DNA from: JBBDXA01 sp040902585
Lineage (GTDB): Bacteria; Planctomycetota; Phycisphaerae; Phycisphaerales; Phycisphaeraceae
Assembly: GCA_040902585.1 (NCBI GenBank)
Contig: JBBDXA010000209.1
Span: forward strand, 1 to 15,456
Length of the DNA: 15,456 nucleotides
Reading direction: 5' to 3'
Shown here: positions 6,597 to 12,978 of the stretch, one piece after another
Layout: every line of letters begins with the position of its first letter
Numbering within the stretch: the stretch's first letter is position 1
Made by a program: the position numbers and the translations under genes
The notes under the pieces: generated by a model
What the model was told of the DNA's origin: nothing
Database searches by the model: none
The model's input: only the letters and a program-made list of their open reading frames with translations

Positions 6597-6626
6597 AAAG
6601 TACCATAAAATCGCTTCTGATGTCAA
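6597..6626 (-). promoter_or_regulatory. Sigma-70-type promoter for the small exported-protein gene
   Basis: On the minus strand a perfect TTGACA (6621-6626) is followed, 18 nt later, by TACTTT (6597-6602), which keeps the key T, A and final T of the -10 box. The surrounding bases are clearly more AT-rich than the rest of the window. It implies an untranslated leader of about 135-140 nt. Confidence 0.6.
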
Positions 6627-6639
6627 GGGTTGAAACGCA

Positions 6640-7088
6640 TTTTGCGCCGATTTCTCATCACCGCAATCGCTCCAATTGCCCGTGGGCACTCCCATTAGGT
6701 CGCGATCGGGGCCGGGGTTTGCCAATCTCGCCTTCAGCAGAATCGAGCGATTTCAGTGGGTGATTCAGACGTCAGAGCCTTGCGGCAGGTCGGTGCCGCG
6801 GCCTGCGTTCCGCCTGTGCCGGATATCCTGTCTGGTGGCCCGAAATCAAAATTAGACCGGGCGACTTCCGCGATTGTGCCATGCCTGACCTGCCTGATGT
6901 GATGCTACAGGTGAAGGCCTTGGCGCGATGAGCCCGTTGCTTCTCACCAGCGCGGCTTCGCAGCGCCACACCGCCTGCCACCCGATCCTGTTCAAACCGT
7001 TACTCCCGTGTTACCCATCTGCGCGGTCAGGACACGTAAACTTCTACTCATGGTCAATTGTTCTTCTCTACTGCGCAAAGGATGAATC
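6640..7088. other. Intergenic region without a recognisable gene
   Basis: This stretch between the divergent promoter area and the exported cysteine-motif protein holds no convincing coding sequence. Short open frames here start with weak codons, lack ribosome binding sites and give arginine-rich, low-complexity translations. I found no tRNA-like fold and no copy of the window's repeat families. The promoter of the gene at 7089 should lie near its right end, but I could not identify convincing boxes. Confidence 0.5.
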
Positions 7089-7832
7089 ATGCGGAATCGC
7101 ACCCTGCAAACCGTGACAGCCGGCGGCCTCGTCGCCCTCATGCTCTTCCTGGCGATGAACACCCGCGCCGATCAACCGGTGAAATCGAACGCTCAGCCCG
7201 CCAGGCTCGATCCAAATACACCGCCAGAGATCAGGACCAAGACGCTCAGCCCGCCCACGCAGGAGTGGCGGAACGATCCGGCGTGTCAGCTCGTGTTCTT
7301 CGCCGTGCTCGAAGGACTTTATACCGATGGCGTGCCCGATGAAGTTGTGAACCTGATCGTGCCCCCCGCTTCAAAGGATTCCAAAGATGACCACGAATCC
7401 GTCAAGCGCTGCTTCGTCTTCCGCTGCCCCCTCTGCCACGCGGCCTACGAGGCGTTCGTTCTTTATCAGCGGCGTCAGGCGTTTCACGGCAGCGACGAGA
7501 AGAACAGCACCTTCGGCAAGAACTTCGATCGCAAGATTGTTGAAGGGCTCAAATCGGATCAAGCGAGCGTGCGCGTCTTTGCGATGGGCGCGATGATTCG
7601 GCCCTGGATCGAAAGGCGCATGAACATGCTCAACATGAGCGATGGCGAGCAGAAGGTGTTGTTGGACAAGCTGCTCAAGTTCGCCGGGGAAGGCAACGAC
7701 ATCTTCAACCAGTACAAGGGCCGATGGTCCGTCTACGCCGAGTGGATGTTCTACGGCGGATGCCAGGCGTGCGAAGCGGCCAGGACGGTGGCGGAGAAGA
7801 TGGAAGCGGCAAAGAATCAGGCACCCCAATAA
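7089..7832 (+). CDS. Exported protein of unknown function with CPLCH and CQAC motifs
   Basis: 247 residues. The ATG at 7089 follows AAAGGA at suitable spacing. Residues 1-27 form a signal peptide (MRNRTL, hydrophobic core, then NTRA before DQ), so the protein is predicted to be exported. The body holds Cys66, Cys108, a CPLCH motif (113-117) and CQAC (225-228). The two CxxC pairs could bind zinc or form disulfides. CPLCH formally fits the heme c motif CxxCH, but a single site in a mostly helical, non-cytochrome-like sequence makes heme doubtful. I do not recognise the family. It stands alone between an empty region and a convergent PEP-CTERM gene. Confidence 0.75.
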   Translation: MRNRTLQTVTAGGLVALMLFLAMNTRADQPVKSNAQPARLDPNTPPEIRTKTLSPPTQEWRNDPACQLVFFAVLEGLYTDGVPDEVVNLIVPPASKDSKDDHESVKRCFVFRCPLCHAAYEAFVLYQRRQAFHGSDEKNSTFGKNFDRKIVEGLKSDQASVRVFAMGAMIRPWIERRMNMLNMSDGEQKVLLDKLLKFAGEGNDIFNQYKGRWSVYAEWMFYGGCQACEAARTVAEKMEAAKNQAPQ

Positions 7833-7882
7833 GATTGATGCCGACATACGCGAGTGAACCGAAATGATCGCCGTGAAAACGA

Positions 7883-7906
7883 GGGGCAGGCATCTCTGCC
7901 TGTCCC
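7883..7906. terminator. Hairpin between convergent genes
   Basis: GGGGCAGGC (7883-7891) pairs with GCCTGTCCC (7898-7906) across the loop ATCTCT, giving nine pairs with one G-U on the plus-strand RNA. It lies between the stops of the exported cysteine-motif gene (7832) and the PEP-CTERM gene (7932). On the minus strand it is followed by TCGTTTTC, a weak T tract, so it may end the PEP-CTERM transcript. Confidence 0.5.
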
Positions 7907-7931
7907 GCGCGGAGGAGAATGATCGTTGCCA

Positions 7932-8636
7932 TCACGCGACCAGACGCCGGCGGCGACGTGCCGCCAGCGCGCCCAGCGCGAGCAGGCCGAGCGAAGCGGT
8001 CGCGGGCTCGGGCACGGCAATCAGTACCTCGGTGAGCACCGCGGCATTGATCTGTCCTGCGGTTCTGGTGAGCGTCAGGGAGGTCTCACCAGCACCGAGC
8101 GTCACCGTCGCAACGCTGAAGGTGCTGCGGAAGGTGGTCGTGTCGTCGAGGTATGTGAGACCTGTCCCGTTGATATTCCAAGTCACGGTGCGGTTTCCGC
8201 GATCGTCCGAGTGAAAGACCTGCAAGAAATAGGTATTTCCTGCAACGAGACCGCCGATGGTGACGGTTCCGTCTCCGTTGTCACGGAAGCTGTCGAGTAC
8301 GCTTTCGAAGTCCGCACCCACGGCCCCTGGCGCGGGGTTGTCATCAACGAAAAACGTGGAGTTGTTGAAACCCGTGCCACCTGTGACGCCGATGGTCGTG
8401 AACGCGACGGTGTGTACGCCGACACTCACATTGATCGGGGAAGTGTCGGTGGGGGTCGTAAAGTTGACCGCGCGAATCACATTGCCCGGGTTGATGATGT
8501 CATCATTGCTGTTGATCGGGGTCACGGGGCCCCAGGCAACGGTGATCGCGCTGGCAGATTGGGCCGACGCGAGCGCAAGCAGGGTGACAGTCAGGGCAAT
8601 CGCTCCAAAACGAACTGAGGTGAACTTACGTTCCAT
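7932..8636 (-). CDS. PEP-CTERM sorting domain protein
   Basis: 234 residues from ATG at 8636, with GGAG seven bases upstream. Residues 1-30 are a Sec signal peptide ending SASA. The mature part is a Thr/Asn/Gly-rich, probably all-beta domain with no Cys, of a kind common in planctomycete surface proteins; the domain is not named with confidence. The last 27 residues hold the PEP-CTERM anchor: VPEPATAS, a hydrophobic segment LGLLALGALAA and the basic tail RRRRRLVA. Such proteins are processed by an exosortase, usually of the XrtA/EpsH kind, which is not in this window. The open frame extends far upstream, but the signal peptide and ribosome binding site fix this start. It is divergent from the XylR-like regulator. 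Confidence 0.9.
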   Translation of the reverse strand: MERKFTSVRFGAIALTVTLLALASAQSASAITVAWGPVTPINSNDDIINPGNVIRAVNFTTPTDTSPINVSVGVHTVAFTTIGVTGGTGFNNSTFFVDDNPAPGAVGADFESVLDSFRDNGDGTVTIGGLVAGNTYFLQVFHSDDRGNRTVTWNINGTGLTYLDDTTTFRSTFSVATVTLGAGETSLTLTRTAGQINAAVLTEVLIAVPEPATASLGLLALGALAARRRRRLVA

Positions 8637-8937
8637 TTTCAATCTCCAAAACAGGGGTGATAGGGAAACTGCAAACACTCCGCGCCGCGGCTCCATTCTC
8701 GTTCCGTGTGTGCGGATTACATTGTGACATTCAGGCCAATCATGGTTGCCGTTCACATGCGGATGAGCGCTAGCGACGTCAGCACACGGGCCGGGACTCG
8801 TTTGGAATCCTTCAACCAAGAGTACCACTCTCATTTTGCTATACTGCGCATTATATTTGGCATTTATGACCGCCGGCCGATGTGTTCCCTTCAGCTTGCG
8901 GAGATTGCCCGAGGCTATTTCATTGCGGAAACAAGGC
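8637..8937. promoter_or_regulatory. Divergent control region between the PEP-CTERM gene and the XylR-like regulator
   Basis: This 301-nt region must hold both promoters. For the regulator, the extended -10 box TGCTATACT lies at 8837-8845 (plus strand), with AT-rich sequence just downstream. No confident promoter was found for the PEP-CTERM gene. An 8-bp palindrome, CGCTAGCG, lies at 8768-8775. Operators for the XylR-like protein would be expected here. Confidence 0.4.
8837..8845 (+). promoter_or_regulatory. Extended -10 promoter of the XylR-like regulator
   Basis: TG, one base, then TATACT matches the extended -10 pattern with five of six bases of the hexamer. No good -35 box lies at normal spacing, as is common for this class. 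The start of transcription would be near 8852, upstream of the chosen ATG at 8938; this argues against the longer reading frame that begins at 8836. Confidence 0.45.
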
Positions 8938-10119
8938 ATGAACGATCCAGTCAAGGCCCCGAATGGCTCCAAACGCGTCGCGGTGATGCTGGAGATGACT
9001 TGGCCCCTGCGGCGACACATCGACGTCTTCGCAGGCATCACCCGGTACGCAGCCGAGCAGGCCGACTGGGCCTGTGTGGTTGATGATTTTGCGGATCACT
9101 CGATCACTGAAGGCAAAGGCAAGCCTATCTATCAGGGTGTCATCGCTCGGGTCACACCCGCGCTGGTCACAGCGGCTGCGAGGCGAAAGCTGCCGCTCGT
9201 CAACGTGTGGTTCAGTTCCCCGGTGCGCCGGGTTCCAAGCGTCTTTCCAGACTTCGCAGCCGGCGGGCAGCTTGTCGCCGAGCATCTGGAACACCGGGGT
9301 GTGCGCCAGGTGCTCTGCCTGATCCGACGGGGTGACCGCGGGGAGCAGATGACCGCCGACACGATCATGCGGCACTTTCATACCCAGGGTGATCACTGTC
9401 GTATCGAACGTGTGTCGCCGCGGTTTGCCCACACCCGAGAGAACTGGATTGCAACACACAAGCTGCTGGCAGACTGCCTTCACAGCATGTCTCCACCCGT
9501 GGGCATTTACGCGGGAGATGACATTCTCTGCCGGATGGTCGCCCAGGCCTGCGGCGACATGGGCTTGTCGATACCGCGCGATATCGCCCTTGTCGCCGGC
9601 GACAACGAACCGGCCCTGTGTCTTTACCCTGAGCCTTCGCTGACCAGCGTGGACGTCGGCTTTGAGCGCGTCGGTTTCGAAGCGGCGCGAATGATGGATC
9701 AACTTCTGGCCGGCGGTCCTAAGCCCACAAAGCCGCTGCTCATTCCGCCGCGCGAACTGGTGGTGCGGAACTCCAGTGACTTTCTCTATGTGGATGATCC
9801 GCCGGTTTCCGCGGCCATGCAGTTCATCGCCGCCAACAGCCGGGAGCGCATTTCAGTCGAACACGTCGCCGAGGCCGCGGGCGTTTCGCGCCGCTCCCTG
9901 GAGCTTCGCTTTCGTTCACATCTGAATCGCTCTGTGGCTGGTGAGTTGCAGCGCGTACGGGTGGAGCACGCCCGTCGCCTGCTCGTCGGCTCGGAATTCT
10001 CGATCGGCGCGATCGCCAAACGCGTCGGCTACGGCACCAACTCACAGCTCACGCGCGTCTTCCAGCGCGAGTTCGGCCTGACGCCGCGCGCCTATCGGCA
10101 AAAGTTCGAGAAAGAGTAG
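8938..10119 (+). CDS. XylR-like transcriptional regulator (periplasmic-binding-like + AraC domains)
   Basis: 393 residues from ATG at 8938, almost the length of E. coli XylR (392). Residues 12-280 form a LacI/periplasmic-binding-like sensor domain (KRVAVMLEMTWPLRRHIDVF, then VAGDNEPALC near 219-228, matching the IGIDNEELT segment of XylR, and LLIPPRELVVRNSSD). Residues about 290-390 are an AraC-type DNA-binding domain with two helix-turn-helix motifs, VEHVAEAAGVSRRSLELRF and IGAIAKRVGYGTNSQLTRVFQREFGLTP. The family senses a sugar; the ligand here is unknown. Close relatives of this architecture are abundant in Planctomycetota. The neighbouring divergent PEP-CTERM gene is the obvious candidate target. 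No sugar catabolic genes are adjacent. Confidence 0.9.
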   Translation: MNDPVKAPNGSKRVAVMLEMTWPLRRHIDVFAGITRYAAEQADWACVVDDFADHSITEGKGKPIYQGVIARVTPALVTAAARRKLPLVNVWFSSPVRRVPSVFPDFAAGGQLVAEHLEHRGVRQVLCLIRRGDRGEQMTADTIMRHFHTQGDHCRIERVSPRFAHTRENWIATHKLLADCLHSMSPPVGIYAGDDILCRMVAQACGDMGLSIPRDIALVAGDNEPALCLYPEPSLTSVDVGFERVGFEAARMMDQLLAGGPKPTKPLLIPPRELVVRNSSDFLYVDDPPVSAAMQFIAANSRERISVEHVAEAAGVSRRSLELRFRSHLNRSVAGELQRVRVEHARRLLVGSEFSIGAIAKRVGYGTNSQLTRVFQREFGLTPRAYRQKFEKE

Positions 10120-10207
10120 ACACTCGCCCTGACGCTCACCCCTCGGACAGCGGTGAAGCAATCCTCATGGCGATAGAATGCCCGATCCATTCGAGAGACC
10201 TCTTTCC

Positions 10208-11254
10208 ATGCGAACGTTTGACTGCACCTGCGGCAACCAGCTCTTCTTCGAAAACACGCATTGCACGTCTTGCCACAGCGATCTTGGATTCTGCCCCGCG
10301 TGCCATCGGCTCGCGCCGCTGAAGCCCGGCGAAAGTGGTCAGTACCTGTGCGGTCACGCCGACTGCGGCGCTGTTCTAATCAAGTGTCACAACTACGCCG
10401 TCGAGAATGTCTGCAACCGCTGCATCACTGTCCCCGGCGAAGGCCTGTTTGGCGAGTCGCTCTGCGACTGCTGCCGATTCAACCAGACGATTCCCGATCT
10501 CTCGGTGCCCAACAACCGCCACAGTTGGTCGCGGCTTGAGGCCGCCAAGCGGCGACTGTTCTACGGGCTGGACCTGCTCCACCTCCCGCGCGGCAAGGCC
10601 GGCGAAGGCATCGACCCGCCCCTCGCTTTCGACTTCAAGGCCGATGTTGTCGCCGCCAACGTCCCTTGGCAGACCATGGGCGAAGACCGTGTCTTCACCG
10701 GCCACGACGAAGGCACCATCACCATCAACCTTCTTGAAGTCGATGACGTTGAGCGCGAACGGTTGCGCGTCGCCCACGGCGAAAGGCATCGCACGCTCAT
10801 CGGTCACTTCCGCCACGAGATCGGCCACTACTACTGGGCGGTCCTCGTGCGAAACCATCCACAGCGCGAGCCCGAATGCATCACGCGCTTCGGCGACCAC
10901 AACGCGATCGACTATCGCCAGGCGAAGGACCGTTACTACCAGCAAGGCCCGCCCGCCGACTGGCCCGCGCGGTTCGCCACTGCCTACGCCTCGATGCACC
11001 CCTGGGAGGATTTCGCCGAAACCTTCGCGTTCTATCTCGAGATCGCCAGCGTGCTGGACACGGCCAAGAACATGAACCTGGGCGGCCCCGGCGTCACCGG
11101 TGACCTCGAACAGATGATCCGCGAATATCAACGCCTCGGCACCGCGCTGAACGAAATGAATCGGGCGATGGAACTGAAGGATTTGGTGGCGCGTAGGTTT
11201 AACGAGCCGGTGATCGAGAAGCTGAGATTTGTGCATGGGCTGGTGCGCGGGTGA
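10208..11254 (+). CDS. Zinc-ribbon putative metallopeptidase (Peptidase_Mx type)
   Basis: 348 residues from ATG at 10208; an ATG ten codons upstream (10178) is possible, but family members usually begin at the MRTFDCTCG sequence. The N-terminal 90 residues are a cysteine-rich zinc region with many CxC and CxxC pairs (C6, C8, C19, C22, C29, C32, C69, C72, C86, C88, C89). The remainder carries HEIGH (203-207), an HExxH zinc-peptidase motif, and the downstream HPWEDFAETFAFY segment (264-276) that probably gives the third ligand. This matches PF15887, putative zinc-binding metallo-peptidase. No signal peptide is seen, so it is probably cytoplasmic. The substrate is unknown. It converges on the sulfatase gene. 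Confidence 0.87.
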   Translation: MRTFDCTCGNQLFFENTHCTSCHSDLGFCPACHRLAPLKPGESGQYLCGHADCGAVLIKCHNYAVENVCNRCITVPGEGLFGESLCDCCRFNQTIPDLSVPNNRHSWSRLEAAKRRLFYGLDLLHLPRGKAGEGIDPPLAFDFKADVVAANVPWQTMGEDRVFTGHDEGTITINLLEVDDVERERLRVAHGERHRTLIGHFRHEIGHYYWAVLVRNHPQREPECITRFGDHNAIDYRQAKDRYYQQGPPADWPARFATAYASMHPWEDFAETFAFYLEIASVLDTAKNMNLGGPGVTGDLEQMIREYQRLGTALNEMNRAMELKDLVARRFNEPVIEKLRFVHGLVRG

Positions 11255-11270
11255 CCGCAGGAAAGCAATC

Positions 11271-11366
11271 AAGCCCGATGGCGAGTCTTCGAGCCGTCGG
11301 GGTATCCGCCCCTGTNNNNNNNNNNCATTCGATACCCCGACGGCTCGAAGACTCGCCATCGGGCTT
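11271..11366. repeat. Perfect 36-bp inverted repeat flanking a scaffold gap
   Basis: The left arm (11271-11306) and right arm (11331-11366) are exact reverse complements over 36 bp. Between them lie nine and five real bases around ten N (11316-11325). The element sits between the convergent stops of the metallopeptidase-like gene (11254) and the sulfatase gene (11388). It may be a very strong bidirectional hairpin, or a repeat at which assembly stopped. Confidence 0.85.
11316..11325. other. Scaffold gap (ten N)
   Basis: A run of exactly ten N is a typical placeholder, so the true length and content of the gap are unknown. Genes on both sides are complete and unaffected. Confidence 0.95.
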
Positions 11367-11387
11367 GGGATAACCATCAAGCGCGAA

Positions 11388-12839
11388 TCACTTGGCACTC
11401 AGATCATTCGTCCGCACCGCCTTCATCTTCGCCTTCATCTTCTCCTTGAACGCCTCCACCCGCTCCTTCTGCTCCGCCTTCTCCGCGAGGTTCACGTACT
11501 GCTTCGGGTCTTTCTCCATGTCGAAGAGTTCGACACCGCCCGAGGCGTTCTCGGCATACTGAATGAACGCCCAGCGATCTTCGCGCAGCAGGAAGCCTTT
11601 GCCGTTCACGCTGAAGGCCGCGTCGCGCACGGTCCTCTTTGGATCATCCAATAGCGGGGCGATGTTTTTTCCTTGCAGGCGATCCTGCGCGGGCAGGCCG
11701 CAGAGCGCAGCAGTCGTCGGATAAAGATCGAGCAGCTCCACCAGCGAGTGGCACACAGCCGCCTTCCTGCCCGGCACCTTGATGATCAAAGGCACCGCGG
11801 CTGACTCCTCGTGCAGGCTCACCTTCGCCCAGAAATCGTGCTCGCCCAGGTGGTAGCCGTGATCGCTGGTGAAGATCACGATGGTGTTGTCATCGAGGCC
11901 GGCCTTGGTGAGCGCGTCGAGCACTTTGCCGACCTGGGCATCCATGTACGCCACCGAAGCGTAATACCCCGCGACGGCCTTGCGTTGTTTCTCTTCGTTC
12001 ATTTTCATATTCAAGCTGGTCTTGTAGTTGATGCCCGCTTTGGGGATGTCATCCCAGTCGCCTTCGACCTTCGGCGGCAGGAGCAGTTTGTCAAATGCGA
12101 AGGGCGCGAAGTAGGGTTTCGGTGCGACAAATGGCACGTGCGGCCGCACGAAGCCGACGCCGAGGAAAAATGGTTTGTCTTTGTGTTTTGCGATAAGCTC
12201 GCACGCCTTCTCCGCGGTGCGACCGTCGGAGTGGGCGAGGTCATCGCCCTCAGCTGCGACAATGACGAATGTGTTACCGCCCATCACGGGCTTCTTGCCA
12301 TCGGGATTGCCTTCGAGCGTTTCGCCGTCGCCGGGCGCGTGGGCGGCCTTCCACTCGGGGCCCTGGCTGTTGAAGCGCTCGGTCCAGGTGACAGGATCGT
12401 CCGCACCGTCCGATCCTTTCTCGACATCACCGGGAATGCCCATGTGAAAAATTTTGCTGACGCGGGCGGAGTAGTAGCCTTGGTTCTTAAAATGCTGCGC
12501 CCAGGTCGCGCGATCGCCGATGGCCGGGCGGGGGCTGCCGTAGCCGAGCATGTTGATCGCATGAGGGTAGTAGCCGCTCATGAAACTGGCGCGCGAAGGG
12601 CCACAGTAGGTGCCCTGGCAGTAGGCGCGGGTGAAGCGTGTGCCTTGCGTCGCGAGCTTGTCGATGTTGGGCGTCTTGCACACTTCGTTGCCGTAACACG
12701 AAAGGGCGGTCGCGGTCAGGTCATCGGAAATGATGAACAGGACGTTGAGCTTCTTCTTCGGTGTGTCCTGTGCGAAGGCGGCGGGGACGAGCGCGAAGGC
12801 AAAGAGGAGAAGGGCGATGATGAGCAGATTTCGCTTCAT
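11388..12839 (-). CDS. Formylglycine-dependent sulfatase, iduronate-2-sulfatase-like
   Basis: 483 residues from ATG at 12839. Residues 1-23 are a Sec signal peptide (MKRNLL, hydrophobic core, ending AFA before QD), so the enzyme is exported; an upstream ATG at 12875 would put a polar stretch before it. The sulfatase signature is CGPSRASFMSG, with Cys79 as the residue converted to formylglycine. Metal ligands include Asp39-Asp40 in FIISDDL and the later TSDHGYHLGEHDFWAK segment. This wording fits the iduronate-2-sulfatase-like group, common in planctomycetes that use sulfated polysaccharides. An anaerobic or FGE maturase must act from elsewhere. The gene is divergent from the O-antigen ligase-like gene. 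The substrate cannot be told from sequence alone. Confidence 0.93.
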   Translation of the reverse strand: MKRNLLIIALLLFAFALVPAAFAQDTPKKKLNVLFIISDDLTATALSCYGNEVCKTPNIDKLATQGTRFTRAYCQGTYCGPSRASFMSGYYPHAINMLGYGSPRPAIGDRATWAQHFKNQGYYSARVSKIFHMGIPGDVEKGSDGADDPVTWTERFNSQGPEWKAAHAPGDGETLEGNPDGKKPVMGGNTFVIVAAEGDDLAHSDGRTAEKACELIAKHKDKPFFLGVGFVRPHVPFVAPKPYFAPFAFDKLLLPPKVEGDWDDIPKAGINYKTSLNMKMNEEKQRKAVAGYYASVAYMDAQVGKVLDALTKAGLDDNTIVIFTSDHGYHLGEHDFWAKVSLHEESAAVPLIIKVPGRKAAVCHSLVELLDLYPTTAALCGLPAQDRLQGKNIAPLLDDPKRTVRDAAFSVNGKGFLLREDRWAFIQYAENASGGVELFDMEKDPKQYVNLAEKAEQKERVEAFKEKMKAKMKAVRTNDLSAK

Positions 12840-12978
12840 AATGAATGATTGCAGTCCGGAGGAAGCTGGATTCATATTGAGCAGGAATTGCAGGAAATTT
12901 CAGTGCGCTGGCCCGCGGCCGGCAAGCCGCTTGCGTGCGGTGCAGCCCGACTGCTCTGCGACACTCTACACTACCGCC

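Noticed and set aside
6772..6981. 69-residue minus-strand open frame
   Set aside because: GTG start, no ribosome binding site, basic low-complexity translation and no neighbour link.
7425..7439. CPLCH as a cytochrome c heme site
   Set aside because: Only one CxxCH motif, no downstream axial Met context and no cytochrome-like sequence; metal binding or disulfide formation is equally likely, so no heme call was made.
8836..8937. Longer start of the XylR-like regulator
   Set aside because: It would begin on top of the predicted extended -10 box, and the shorter form matches E. coli XylR in length and domain start.
8637..9041. N-terminal extension of the PEP-CTERM protein (369-residue frame)
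   Set aside because: It runs antisense into the XylR-like gene; the signal peptide and GGAG ribosome binding site set the start at 8636.
12730..12978. Longer start of the O-antigen ligase-like gene
   Set aside because: The extension overlaps the sulfatase signal peptide on the other strand and has no membrane or family similarity; ATG at 12979 is followed by a normal cytoplasmic N-terminus.
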